DNA of 64,000 nucleotides from assembly GCF_030269905.1 (NCBI RefSeq), contig NZ_BSVC01000002.1:284419-348418 (forward strand), in the 5' to 3' direction. The notes under the pieces are model-generated. The model saw only the letters and a program-made list of their open reading frames with translations, had not been told where the DNA came from and made no database searches. Shown here piece by piece: positions 34,812-43,083 of this stretch. The position numbers and the translations under genes are program-made. The stretch's first letter is position 1; each line of letters begins with the position of its first letter. The stretch is from Pelosinus sp. IPA-1 (GTDB lineage: Bacteria > Bacillota > Negativicutes > DSM-13327).

Positions 34812-35387
34812 TTGAAAGAAATTTTCTATGTTGGTTGTTTATGGGGAATTTTTTGGGTCTATTGGATAATTGCCGGAATAAGGATTCGATGGAGTGTAAA
34901 AAGTGAAAATGCAGGGCAAAAAGGTATTTCGAGATTTTTGCACTTGTTTTTTGTGGTACTAGCATTTTGGCTATCATTATCAAATTATAATAATCTAATA
35001 TTGTGGAAAATAATTATTATTCAAGGACAGCATATAAAAGTCATTGGTTTGTTACTTCTGACTTTATTCCTTGCATTTTCAATTTGGGCCAGAATAATAT
35101 TAGGTAGAAATTGGAGTGGGGCAATACAGAAGGTACAAGGGCAGCGTCTTGTAACGAAAGGTCCCTATAAATATATTCGAAATCCAATATATACTGGAAT
35201 TATTGGGGGATTTATCGGAACATTTATTACAATTGGCACTTTAGCTTCATTCATAGGAATGTTACTTAGTGTAGCGATTTACATATTAAAAATAATTAAG
35301 GAAGAGAATTTTTTAGTAGATACATTTGGAAATGAGTATGTAGAATATAAAAAAAGAACTTGGGCTTTAATACCATTAATTTTTTGA
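34812..35387 (+). CDS. isoprenylcysteine carboxyl methyltransferase family (ICMT-like) membrane protein
   Basis: TTG 34812 follows GAGAGGCG. The 191-residue protein has about five hydrophobic segments and the C-terminal signature of the family: RNPIYTGIIGGFIGT followed by EENFLVDTFGNEYVEYKKRT. Bacterial members methylate unknown lipids or proteins using SAM; the eukaryotic name does not imply prenylcysteine here. It lies between two remnants of the DUF255 gene. Confidence 0.85.
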   Translation: MKEIFYVGCLWGIFWVYWIIAGIRIRWSVKSENAGQKGISRFLHLFFVVLAFWLSLSNYNNLILWKIIIIQGQHIKVIGLLLLTLFLAFSIWARIILGRNWSGAIQKVQGQRLVTKGPYKYIRNPIYTGIIGGFIGTFITIGTLASFIGMLLSVAIYILKIIKEENFLVDTFGNEYVEYKKRTWALIPLIF

Positions 35388-35447
35388 CATAATTATAGTG
35401 CTAATCTATCTGGGGTTCTATTACCCAAGATTGAGATTAATGGGGGG

Positions 35448-35648
35448 ATGACAATGACCTATTATGATCCTAGGACTAAAAATTACGACGTTAATAGTCG
35501 CAATACTAATAAATCCAATCGTTTAGTTCACGGTCCGTACTTACTCCAATATACCAATAATCCACTAGATTGGTATCCATGGGGAGCAGAAGCGTTCGGA
35601 AAGCACAGTGAGAATCGGCCTGTATTTTTGTCCGTGGGCTATTCGTAG
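35448..35648 (+). pseudogene. DUF255/thioredoxin-domain (YyaL-like) N-terminal remnant 2
   Basis: ATG 35448 after TGGGGGG starts a frame with [40 protein letters not shown] and FLSVGYS, then TAG. In intact members GYS is followed by TCHWCHVM, so it stops just before the active-site cysteines. The 67-residue product could not have thioredoxin activity. It is a paralogue of the remnant at 34632. Confidence 0.75.
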
Positions 35649-35683
35649 CTGTGTTTAAAATAAATGAAAATGTTACCTTGATT

Positions 35684-35990
35684 TACATGCCATTGATGGC
35701 AATGGAACTAATATTTGTTTAGAGGGATAAGCGCAATTGTTAATATAAAGCTCGATAATAAAGGATCTGACGGTTCCTTTGTCTTGATAATGAGCCGTTG
35801 TAAACTCCGAATAAAAAGAGCTGATCAAAAAAGCAATATATATGACAAACTCCTGCAAAGCAGCCTAGCCTTGCAGGAGTTTTGTATTTTAATGGTAAAT
35901 AGGATAGAAATATGGGATTTTAAAGAAATTCTAACTATGTAAATGAGAGAAGAAGATAGGTACTCAAAAGAACCGTCCCTTTGAGTTCTT
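35684..35990 (+). repeat. long HB element with alternative 5' extension
   Basis: The extension (GATCTGACGGTTCCTTTGTC with TTGATAATGAGCCGTTGTA) recurs at 50550-50620 and is unlike that at 12105. Hairpin, box and REP-D tail follow. The repeated block is over 300 bases. Confidence 0.9.
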
Positions 35991-36030
35991 CTTAAGAAGT
36001 TGATCATATAACAATGACAGGAGTGATTCT

Positions 36031-36387
36031 ATGAGTGCAATATCTAAAACTCCTCAGCCTCCTTACTATGCGGTAATATTTACTTCGGTAAGAACTGAAG
36101 GTGATAATGGGTACGATAAAACGGCTAATGAAATGGTTGAACTGGGATTTAGTCAGGCAGGTTTTTTAGGGGCGGAAAGTGTCAGAGATGCTGCTGGCGT
36201 AGGTATAACTGTATCATATTGGGAATCATTAGAAGCTATTGAAAATTGGAAGGATAACGCTCGTCACAAAATAGCTCAAAAACTAGGTCAGGAGTTGTGG
36301 TATGAAAGTTTTGCAACGAGGATCTGCAAGGTGGAGCGACTTGGGCTTTTTAAAGTTGATGAGGGTGAAAAAATGATATCTAAATAA
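36031..36387 (+). CDS. antibiotic biosynthesis monooxygenase (ABM) domain protein
   Basis: ATG 36031 follows CAGGAGTG. The 118-residue protein has a ferredoxin-like fold pattern (YYAVIFTSVRTEGDNGYDKT and ITVSYWESLEAIENWKDNAR) characteristic of ABM-fold oxygenases and heme-degrading relatives. ABM proteins oxidise polyketides or simply bind ligands. No polyketide genes are near. Confidence 0.75.
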   Translation: MSAISKTPQPPYYAVIFTSVRTEGDNGYDKTANEMVELGFSQAGFLGAESVRDAAGVGITVSYWESLEAIENWKDNARHKIAQKLGQELWYESFATRICKVERLGLFKVDEGEKMISK

Positions 36388-36448
36388 TGGATAATAAATC
36401 AGAGTTCTATTTATGATTTTGGCTTAATATTGCGAGGTTATTAAGGTA

Positions 36449-36498
36449 TCTGTGATTGATAGGATCTATTGGGACAGAGAACCTGTCCCCGTGTCCCT
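36449..36498 (+). pseudogene. RAYT-B' end with REP-B variant
   Basis: GTGATTGATAGGATCTATTG then GGACAGAGAACCTGTCCCC. It matches the tail ISKSVIDR of RAYT-B with a changed end. A related copy is at 41938. Confidence 0.55.
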
Positions 36499-36566
36499 AA
36501 GGGATTGGTCACTACTTTTATTCGAGTGAGAGTGTCTAATCAGGAATGTATCTGATGAATTTGGTG

Positions 36567-36714
36567 AAGTGGGACAGGATTCTTGTCTCTACCAGCAATA
36601 TACGAAGCTGTAAGAGGTGACAGCAACCTCGTGTCAGCTAGCCAGAATTACGGGCATATGTAAAGGTGTGATTGATAGAGCTTAATGGGACAGTGTCCCT
36701 GTCCCCATGTCCCA
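36567..36714 (+). mobile_element. REP-B mini-element with RAYT-B tail
   Basis: The left end is GGGACAGGATTCTTGTCTC. The right part encodes QLARITGICKGVIDRA with stop at 36685, followed by GGGACAGTGTCCCTGTCCCC. It is a 148-base deletion derivative, the REP-B parallel of the REP-A unit at 8427. Confidence 0.7.
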
Positions 36715-36983
36715 TGTTTATGACATGAGAAGAAAGAAGGGAGTGACTCAAAAGAACCGTCCCTTTGAGTTTTATAGACTTAAAACTGTCACCTGACTCA
36801 CATATGACATTTTTTTTGTTAAAACCGCAGTAATGTCAAAGGTCCTGTCCCCTTGACATTTTAGCTTTGCAGGAATTTTGTATTTTAATGGTAAATAGGA
36901 TAGAAATATGGGATTTTAAAGAAATTCTAACTATATAAATGAGAGAAGAAGACAGGTACTCAGAAGAACCGTTCCCTTGATTT
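36715..36983 (+). repeat. REP-D, REP-A variant (copy 2) and HB element in tandem
   Basis: REP-D with tail to 36766, then AACTGTCACCTGACTCACAT and CCTGTCCCCTTGACA (36767-36860), then an HB without its 5' hairpin arm and with a REP-D tail to 36983. Three element types are stacked end to end. Confidence 0.85.
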
Positions 36984-37050
36984 TTGTGTTAAAATTATAC
37001 AATTGTAATAAGTTAAGAAATCTATAATAATGGAAAGGATGTTTAATTAA

Positions 37051-37323
37051 ATGAAAATATTAATTTTTGTAGGAATTATTAGTTTAATAAGTTTAACAGG
37101 TTGTGGAATGGCTTCTAATGATAAAAAAACTCCAGAAACACAGCCAGCTGTTCAACAAACTCAACAGACACAAAGCACACCTAAGAAATTTAACACTGAG
37201 ACAGATACGAGCAGAAAAACTGACCATTACGGAGATGATCAGCAACCCGCAAATAATAGTTCACCTAAGAAGTTCGATACTAAAACGGATACGAGTAGAA
37301 AGACTTTAGATCAGCTTAACTAG
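37051..37323 (+). CDS. small lipoprotein with a duplicated motif
   Basis: ATG 37051 starts a 90-residue protein with a lipobox, LISLTGC (Cys18), after a short signal. The mature chain is polar and disordered. A 15-residue motif occurs twice: TPKKFNTETDTSRKT and SPKKFDTKTDTSRKT. Glutamine/threonine-rich spacing lies between. Homologues are not recalled. Likely anchored to the outer face of a membrane; function unknown. Confidence 0.7.
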   Translation: MKILIFVGIISLISLTGCGMASNDKKTPETQPAVQQTQQTQSTPKKFNTETDTSRKTDHYGDDQQPANNSSPKKFDTKTDTSRKTLDQLN

Positions 37324-37329
37324 CATAAA

Positions 37330-37397
37330 AGGAGTGTCGCAGGGACAGTGATGTTGTTTTCAATAACGAAACATAGTCCCTGTCCCTGTGTTTTCTC
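37330..37397 (+). repeat. REP-F element
   Basis: GCAGGGACAGTGATGTTGTT then AAACATAGTCCCTGTCCCTG, a gapped inverted repeat of the same type as at 29340 and 41138. Confidence 0.8.
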
Positions 37398-38236
37398 TGC
37401 TGTTAAAAGATATTCCACTATAGACATGGGAGGTGTGTATACAATGCGTGTTATCATTCGAATTGTAGTAGTTGTTTTACTCTTAATCATATTTAATGGC
37501 TACTCTATAGTTGACTCATTTAATTTAGCGAACAATGGTATTTTTACTGATGGAAAGGTGTTGTGTTACGCCCCTTATAAAGCGCTATTGAACAGATCAT
37601 CAAAAGTTAATAACTATAAGATTTCGTATGACGGTTACACAGGGGACGTTGTTTTATGGGGAATGGATCATCCTACTAACAGCAAAGTTTCGGTTGTGTA
37701 CGACAAGAACAATCCTAATTTAGTATGGTTGGGAAATCATGATGATAATGCATGGAAACTATATAAGCTAAATTATGATCCACAGTGGACAATTATAGCG
37801 TTGATAATATCTTTTATTCTCTATGGAATTGAAATACGCTATTGTCAAAGTGACTATGTTATAAAATTCTAACCAAACAAAAGGAGTTATGCTTTTCGCA
37901 TTTCTCCCGATCCGTATCCATACACATCGGACGCTTAAAATGAACCCTTCAAAGCGTTACCCTATCATTTGATTCATCGAGAAAAATAGCGGGACAGGTG
38001 TGACGTTTAAAAACATCACACCTGCCCCGCTGTTTTAATAAGATGAAGGATAAGGGGACGGAGGTAGTGTCTGACGAAAAGGGGAATTGTTGAAAGAAAC
38101 TTTAAGACAGAACCACCGTCCCCTTGTCTTACTCTATTGGAGGAAGTTTATAGACTTAAAACCGTCACCTGACTCACATATGACATTTTTTTTGTTAAAA
38201 CCGCAGTAATGTCAAAGGACCTGTCCCCTTGACATT
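37397..38236 (+). repeat. segmental duplication, copy 1
   Basis: About 840 bases nearly identical to 44880-45765, covering the DUF3592-like gene, a conserved downstream stretch (GTTATGCTTTTCGCATTTCT), REP-E (37990-38037), REP-C (38046-38129) and the REP-A variant. Compared with copy 2, this copy lacks 15 bases just before its stop codon and about 30 bases before the REP-A variant. Confidence 0.9.
37444..37872 (+). CDS. DUF3592-like membrane protein, copy 1
   Basis: ATG 37444 follows GGGAGGTG; a longer frame from 37348 starts inside REP-F and is unlikely. The 142-residue protein has an N-terminal helix (IIRIVVVVLLLIIFNGYSI), an extracytoplasmic domain with the NSKVSVVYDKNNPNLVWLG strand typical of DUF3592-like proteins, and a C-terminal helix (WTIIALIISFILYGIEI). 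The paralogue at 44928 differs by very few residues and by its last few (SDYVIKF here, SDYGES there) because of the 15-base deletion. Confidence 0.75.
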   Translation: MRVIIRIVVVVLLLIIFNGYSIVDSFNLANNGIFTDGKVLCYAPYKALLNRSSKVNNYKISYDGYTGDVVLWGMDHPTNSKVSVVYDKNNPNLVWLGNHDDNAWKLYKLNYDPQWTIIALIISFILYGIEIRYCQSDYVIKF

Positions 38237-38518
38237 CAGGTTCAATAATGAGTTTATTGAAGGAACTTTGCTAGATGTCCGTGAAGAAAAGGAAATAGAT
38301 CAGTTAAATGTGACTGAATATATAAATAGGTATTTGGCTGAAAAAGGAATAGGAATCAATGATTTGAAAAGTGTAGGAAATAAATCGCTAAGAGAGGAAC
38401 TGATAAAGCATCTGATGGAAAAATCCAACTTGTCCCTAAGAGGGATTGCGGAGAAATTGGAACTAAACCGTGAAATGGTAAGAAAGGTACAAGTGTCAAG
38501 GGACCTGTCCCCTTGACA
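38236..38518 (+). pseudogene. RAYT-A transposase C-terminal remnant
   Basis: The frame starts immediately after a REP-A variant and reads FRFNNEFIEGTLLDVREEKE, INRYLAEKGIGINDLKSVGN and GIAEKLELNREMVRKVQVSR, stop 38516. It is the C-terminal accessory HTH of a REP-associated transposase. The final codons overlap the REP-A right end, as in the intact element. No catalytic region remains. Confidence 0.8.
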
Positions 38519-38632
38519 TACGGGTATTGAAAGAAGAAGACATTATTGATTTAGTGAGGAAAAAGTCAAATGGAGAGAATCCATAGGATATATTAGAAGC
38601 CTTTCCTGATCTTCATTTCATAAATATACAGG

Positions 38633-38680
38633 CCATTATTACCATTACCAATGATATGGTTCTCCCCCGACTAATCTTAA
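38633..38680 (+). repeat. 43-base dispersed repeat (copy 3 of 3)
   Basis: ACCAATGATATGGTTCTCCC then CCGACTAATCTTAA, a diverged copy of the repeat at 12003 and 16407. Confidence 0.5.
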
Positions 38681-38743
38681 TATTTTTGAGAGAAAAATAA
38701 GGAAACAAGGTATTGGTGAAAAATAGAAATAGATAATTAGTAA

Positions 38744-38780
38744 GACTTAAGCTCTTGTATTGGAGGCTTAAGTCTTTTTT
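38744..38780 (+). terminator. Rho-independent terminator
   Basis: GACTTAAGC and GCTTAAGTC form a nine-base-pair stem followed by TTTTTT. It points rightward, opposite to the LysR gene beyond it. Confidence 0.8.
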
Positions 38781-38827
38781 GTTACAGTTGATTTTATCGA
38801 TGTGTGTTCCTTTTTCATCGTAAGTAC

Positions 38828-39730
38828 CTAACATTTTTCTTCGTTGCTAAAAAAATCAATAAGTTGTGATTGAAAACATTTGGCAGTAAAAGTCAACTCC
38901 CGGTCCTTGTGAACAATTAGACCATGCGTAAAATTCATCTTAGGGCTGAACGGTAAAACCTTAAGTTCTCCGAGTTGCAGTTCTTTTTTTATAGCTATTT
39001 CAGGAATAAGAGCAAAGCTTTTACCACAGCGTACAACCTGTTTAATCATTTCAAGACTTGCTAGTTCTAATGCATCTTTAACTTGCACTCCAGATTTTTT
39101 TAAAACTTCACTTGCTTTAGTATGATACAAGCAAGATATTCCGCCACTGATAGAGATCTCCCCGTTTAGAGCTTGAACACCTAAAACTTTAACCTCCTGG
39201 GCTAATTCTGGTGATGCAGTAAATACAATGTTTTCCTCTATTAGCGGATAAAAAAGAATGTCATGACGATCTGGATTTTGAGGAACGATTCCAAAGTCGA
39301 CGGCAAAATCTAATACTCCATCCAGAATATCTTGATAAAAACCTGCTTCCACACGTAGCTTCACTTCAGGGCATTCCTTGATGTATCGCTGCATAAACGG
39401 CAGCATGCGGGTGAGAAAAAAAGATTCCTGCATTTTGACTCGAACAGTTCCATGTGGTTGATCCAGTGCATCCATGCTTTCCTGAATACAGCTGCTCAAA
39501 TGGATGTATTGGTAAGCAAATTTAGAGAATGTTATTCCTGCCTCTGTGGGCTTAACCTCACGAGGAAGTCGATGAAATAATCTTTGACCACAGATTTTTT
39601 CTAATAACTGAATGTGGGTAGTTATAGTCGATTGAACATAGCCTAACTTTTCAGCCGCACGGCTAAAATTTTTTTCCTCCAGCACCGCTATGAATGTTTG
39701 AAAAAATCGTCCTTCTAATGGATCAATCAT
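38828..39730 (-). CDS. LysR family transcriptional regulator
   Basis: The 300-residue protein has the LysR N-terminal winged helix (FFQTFIAVLEEKNFSRAAEK and GYVQSTITTHIQLLEKICGQ, residues 8-55) and a periplasmic-binding-like effector domain (VRVKMQESFF, then DFAVDFGIVP). It is divergent from an alpha/beta hydrolase gene across 235 bases and likely controls it. T-N11-A motifs such as ATCATTTGATTCAT lie in that gap. Confidence 0.87.
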   Translation of the reverse strand: MIDPLEGRFFQTFIAVLEEKNFSRAAEKLGYVQSTITTHIQLLEKICGQRLFHRLPREVKPTEAGITFSKFAYQYIHLSSCIQESMDALDQPHGTVRVKMQESFFLTRMLPFMQRYIKECPEVKLRVEAGFYQDILDGVLDFAVDFGIVPQNPDRHDILFYPLIEENIVFTASPELAQEVKVLGVQALNGEISISGGISCLYHTKASEVLKKSGVQVKDALELASLEMIKQVVRCGKSFALIPEIAIKKELQLGELKVLPFSPKMNFTHGLIVHKDRELTFTAKCFQSQLIDFFSNEEKC

Positions 39731-39965
39731 ATCATTTTACTCCTTGGTATTGCAATTTGAAATATCTATCATTTGATTCATTTGTTGGCCAAATACATAT
39801 ACTTATGATATTGTAACAACATAGCACATCAAATGCAACTTTAATAGCAATGACATGTTAGGAAGGAGAATAATACGATAAACGCTTGTACATTGCTAGC
39901 CAAATTATAGGAGCATTACTTATGTTTTGAAAAAGTTACAAAAATAATATGAGAGGATGAAAAAA

Positions 39966-40847
39966 ATGAATATTAACTATCGTACGCAGAAGGTTGGAAA
40001 TGTTGAAGTTTTTTACAGGGAAGCTGGTCCCAAAGACGCTCCCGTTATACTGCTTTTGCACGGATTTCCAACTTCAAGTCATATGTTCCGTGACTTAATC
40101 CCAAGGATCGCGGATCGCTATCATGTGATCGCTCCTGATCTTCCGGGCTTTGGAAATACAGTGGCTCCGCTGCGTGGTGAATTTGATTATACGTTCGACA
40201 ACCTGGCCAAAGTGATCGAGGAATTTACCGAAGTACTTGCCTTTGACCGATATATACTTTATGTTTTTGATTATGGCGCACCGACAGGCTATCGGTTAGC
40301 CATAGCTCATCCAGAGCGCGTGCAGGCAATTATCAGTCAAAACGGCAATGCATATACGGAAGGTTTTAGCGATGCATGGGGGGCTTGGGAAACCTATTGG
40401 CATTTACCAACGCCTGACAATCGGGAAGCATGCCGTGATTCCCTGGCTCCGGAAACGATTCGCAACTTTCAGTACCTTCATGGAACTGAAACCAGCTTGG
40501 TTTCTCCAGACGGATATACATTGGATACAGCCTACATGTCTCGCCCTGAAGCAGAAGAAATTCAACTCGATCTAATTCTTGATTACAAAACAAATATTGA
40601 ACGCTATCCTGCATTTCAATCCTATTTTCGCGAGCATCAGCCTCCTTTCTTGGCAGTTTGGGGTAAAAACGATCCTGCATTTATTCCTGCCGGAGCCAAG
40701 GCTTATCAGCGTGATATCCCTTCAGCAGAAGTGCATTTGCTTGATACTGGGCATTTTGCTCTTGAAACACATGTTGCGGAAATCAGTGAATTGATACGTA
40801 ATTTTCTCAAAAGGATCTTGGACACTGTTGATAACTCGCAAGATTGA
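39966..40847 (+). CDS. alpha/beta hydrolase with Asp nucleophile (haloalkane dehalogenase/epoxide hydrolase type)
   Basis: ATG 39966 is nine bases after GAGAGG; the ATG at 39957 abuts it. The 293-residue protein has LLHGFPTSSHMFRDL for the oxyanion hole, the nucleophile elbow VFDYGAPTGYRL with Asp near residue 102 in place of Ser, GKNDPAFIPAGA and DTGHFALETH for the catalytic acid and His. The Asp nucleophile fits dehalogenases, epoxide hydrolases and fluoroacetate-type enzymes. The LysR gene lies divergent. Confidence 0.82.
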   Translation: MNINYRTQKVGNVEVFYREAGPKDAPVILLLHGFPTSSHMFRDLIPRIADRYHVIAPDLPGFGNTVAPLRGEFDYTFDNLAKVIEEFTEVLAFDRYILYVFDYGAPTGYRLAIAHPERVQAIISQNGNAYTEGFSDAWGAWETYWHLPTPDNREACRDSLAPETIRNFQYLHGTETSLVSPDGYTLDTAYMSRPEAEEIQLDLILDYKTNIERYPAFQSYFREHQPPFLAVWGKNDPAFIPAGAKAYQRDIPSAEVHLLDTGHFALETHVAEISELIRNFLKRILDTVDNSQD

Positions 40848-40968
40848 CGATGGCAACTTCAGGATATCCCTTGTTCTGTAAATTACCTGATATAACTAGC
40901 AATAGCTTTCAAACCGACTGTTGCCATCAATCCGGTCTATCGCGTTTTTTTACATTTCTTCTGATACT

Positions 40969-41020
40969 CTACCCAAATACAACTTCTGACAAAGTTTTGT
41001 CAGAGGTTGTATTTGGGTAG
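40969..41020. terminator. long hairpin downstream of the hydrolase
   Basis: CTACCCAAATACAACTTCTG and its inverse CAGAGGTTGTATTTGGGTAG form a stem of over 20 pairs around ACAAAGTTTTGT. It is a likely bidirectional terminator between the hydrolase and the AraC remnant. Confidence 0.75.
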
Positions 41021-41027
41021 AGACTTG

Positions 41028-41135
41028 TCATTCATATTGACCAGGAGTAAAACCATATTTTTTCTTAAATGCTTTACAAAAGTGACTTTGATCACAGAAG
41101 CCAGTAGATAAGGCTACTTCTGCGTGTGGTTTTCC
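41028..41135 (-). pseudogene. AraC family regulator, C-terminal remnant
   Basis: Reading on the minus strand gives EVALSTGFCDQSHFCKAFKK then YGFTPGQYE and stop. This is the second HTH and end of AraC-type activators (GF.DQSHF...FK..G.TPGQY). The rest of the gene is missing at a REP-F boundary. Confidence 0.75.
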
Positions 41136-41137
41136 TA

Positions 41138-41435
41138 CAGAAACACGGGGACAGGGATGTTGTTTTCAACAATGAAACGCAGTCCCTGTCCCCGTGTCCC
41201 ATATTTATTTCAAAAATGGGTGGATTTGCAAGGTCACGGCTCACCGCGCCGAACCCCTGTCCATGCAATGATAATAGGAATAGACAATAGGTAGAGTTGA
41301 TCAAAAAACAATATATACGACAAACTCCTGCAAAACAGCTTAGCCGTGCAGGAGTTTTGTATTTTAATAGTAAATAGGATAGAAATATGGGATATAAGAT
41401 GGAATGACTCAAAAGAACCGTCCCCTTGATTCTTT
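41138..41435 (+). repeat. REP-F followed by a full-length HB element
   Basis: REP-F spans ACACGGGGACAGGGATGTTG to CAGTCCCTGTCCCCGTGTCC. The HB extension GGGTGGATTTGCAAGG and GCCGAACCCCTGTCCATGCA, hairpin, box and REP-D tail follow. Confidence 0.9.
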
Positions 41436-41451
41436 AGGTGGTGAATGAAAT

Positions 41452-41796
41452 ATGGAGAGTAAAAAGACAGTGCTAATTAAAGTTGCCTACTTAGTTGAGT
41501 TACCAGAAGCGGGAATTAACTCAGACGATGACATACTTGATAAAATTACAAGTAAATTAAGTGAACCTAGGATTTTAGAAATAGAGGGTAGAGAAAGAAT
41601 ACTACAATGGAATAGCACGTCATCTTTAGTGTTAGAGTCAAAAAGTTTAAATAGTGATAAGTGTTCAAAATGTGGGCAGTGGACTACTGATAGAGAAAAG
41701 ATAAATGCTATTAAAGGTATTTGTAATGGTGCGACGGTTGATGGTAAGTTGCTATGTGATGAGTGCTTACCTTCTGACCATAAATGGGCTTTCTAA
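41452..41796 (+). CDS. small protein with a C-terminal zinc-ribbon-like motif
   Basis: ATG 41452 follows AGGTGGTG. The 114-residue protein has CSKCGQW near residue 73 and LCDECLP near residue 102, a CxxC...CxxC pair that could bind zinc. The N-terminal part (VLIKVAYLVELPEAGINSDD) is not recognised. It is a small cytoplasmic protein of unknown function. Confidence 0.6.
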   Translation: MESKKTVLIKVAYLVELPEAGINSDDDILDKITSKLSEPRILEIEGRERILQWNSTSSLVLESKSLNSDKCSKCGQWTTDREKINAIKGICNGATVDGKLLCDECLPSDHKWAF

Positions 41797-41831
41797 TATG
41801 AGATTATTTAATCCCTATATCGAAAAAGCAG

Positions 41832-42060
41832 TGGGACGGTTTTATTGCTTCTTTTATTTCTAAGGCTAATATCTTTAAGAGAAGCAAAGGAACCGTCCCC
41901 TTGCTTCTTCCCAATGAATAAAGTAGGATGACAATAATATCTAAAAGTGTGATTGATAGGACCTATTGGGAGAGAGAACCTGTCCCCTTGTTCCTTAATA
42001 ATGATGTATGCGAAACAAGAAATAAAATGACTCAAAAGAACCGTCCCTTTGAGTTTTATA
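41832..42060 (+). repeat. REP cluster: GCTTCT palindrome, REP-B' remnant and REP-D
   Basis: GGGACGGTTTTATTGCTTCT at 41832 pairs with AGAAGCAAAGGAACCGTCCC near 41880. The RAYT-B' tail (TCTAAAAGTGTGATTGATAG then GAGAACCTGTCCCCTTGTTC) follows at 41938-41995, and REP-D at 42000-42060, just before the TPR gene. Confidence 0.8.
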
Positions 42061-42073
42061 AGGAGTGATTAAA

Positions 42074-42820
42074 TTGAAAAGGATATTAATGCCTTTTAGT
42101 TTTTTAAAAGTGGTATTACTTGTTATTTGTCTAATTAGTTTAAGTACCTTTATGTTTGGTACTTCAATAGGGTATGCACAGGAGGCAGATAGAGTTGAGG
42201 CTCTTACTAAACAAATAGAATTAAATCCCAACTCTGCCGATTTATATTTTTATCGTGGGGTTGAGTATGTTCAAAGAGATCAGTTTGAACTTGCAGTCAC
42301 TGATTATACCAAAGCAATAGAATTACAACCTGATGATTCTGTGTTTTATTATCTGCGTGCAGTTGCCTATTATATGTTGAAAAAATATGATTTTGCGATT
42401 AACGATTGTAGCATAGCTATTAAATTAGAACCTAATAACAGTTTATATTTTTCAGAGCGTGGGCATGCAGAGTATAAAAACAATTTATTTTATCGATCAA
42501 TTGATGATCATTCAAAAGCCATTGAATTAAACCCAAATATTTATCGATATTATGATTGGCGTGGAAATGGATATGGATGCATAGGAAAATATGAAGAAGC
42601 AATTAAAGATTTTAAAAAAGCCATACAATTAAATAGCAAAGATGCCATGGTGTATTTTAATTTAGCCCAAGCTTATGAATTGACAGGTGAACAAGAGCTT
42701 GCTGTTGTGAATTATCAGGAGGCATTAAAACTAGGAGTATCTGATTTTCCAAATAAAGATCAGGCTAAAATTCATTCTCGTTTAAATGGTCATTGGGAGA
42801 CGTGTAAGGAATGGATATAG
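42074..42820 (+). CDS. exported TPR-repeat protein
   Basis: TTG 42074 lies eight bases after AAGGAG. The 248-residue protein begins with a signal peptide (residues about 1-37, with LKVVLLVICLISLSTFMFGT and YAQ-EAD cleavage). Five TPR units follow, for example YFYRGVEYVQRDQFELAVTD and YYLRAVAYYMLKKYDFAIND, each with the A..L.P pattern between helices. TPR domains mediate protein-protein contacts; the partner is unknown. Confidence 0.87.
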   Translation: MKRILMPFSFLKVVLLVICLISLSTFMFGTSIGYAQEADRVEALTKQIELNPNSADLYFYRGVEYVQRDQFELAVTDYTKAIELQPDDSVFYYLRAVAYYMLKKYDFAINDCSIAIKLEPNNSLYFSERGHAEYKNNLFYRSIDDHSKAIELNPNIYRYYDWRGNGYGCIGKYEEAIKDFKKAIQLNSKDAMVYFNLAQAYELTGEQELAVVNYQEALKLGVSDFPNKDQAKIHSRLNGHWETCKEWI

Positions 42821-43083
42821 AATAATGAGATGAATCATTTTTGATTAATGGGGATATAAGTGGGTGACAAGGGGAAAAGGACAATATAAAATACGTCCAA
42901 TCGAATCTTAAGAACACGCAACGAAAATCTTTCTGATTCAGCACAAAACATCCTACAATAAACCCCATGAATTGATTCAAAAGGACCGTCCCCGCGATAC
43001 TTTATGCCATCGCGTCCATAATAATGTTCAAAGAAAAGACCAATTGAGATTTTCATTTAATTGATTAATACTTAGGAGGAAGA

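Noticed and set aside
12105-41290. HB 5' extension as a tRNA or tmRNA T-arm (inverse reads GGACAGGGGTTCGAC)
   Set aside because: The T-loop-like GGTTCGA is present, but no matching stem or acceptor follows, and the sequence varies between copies.
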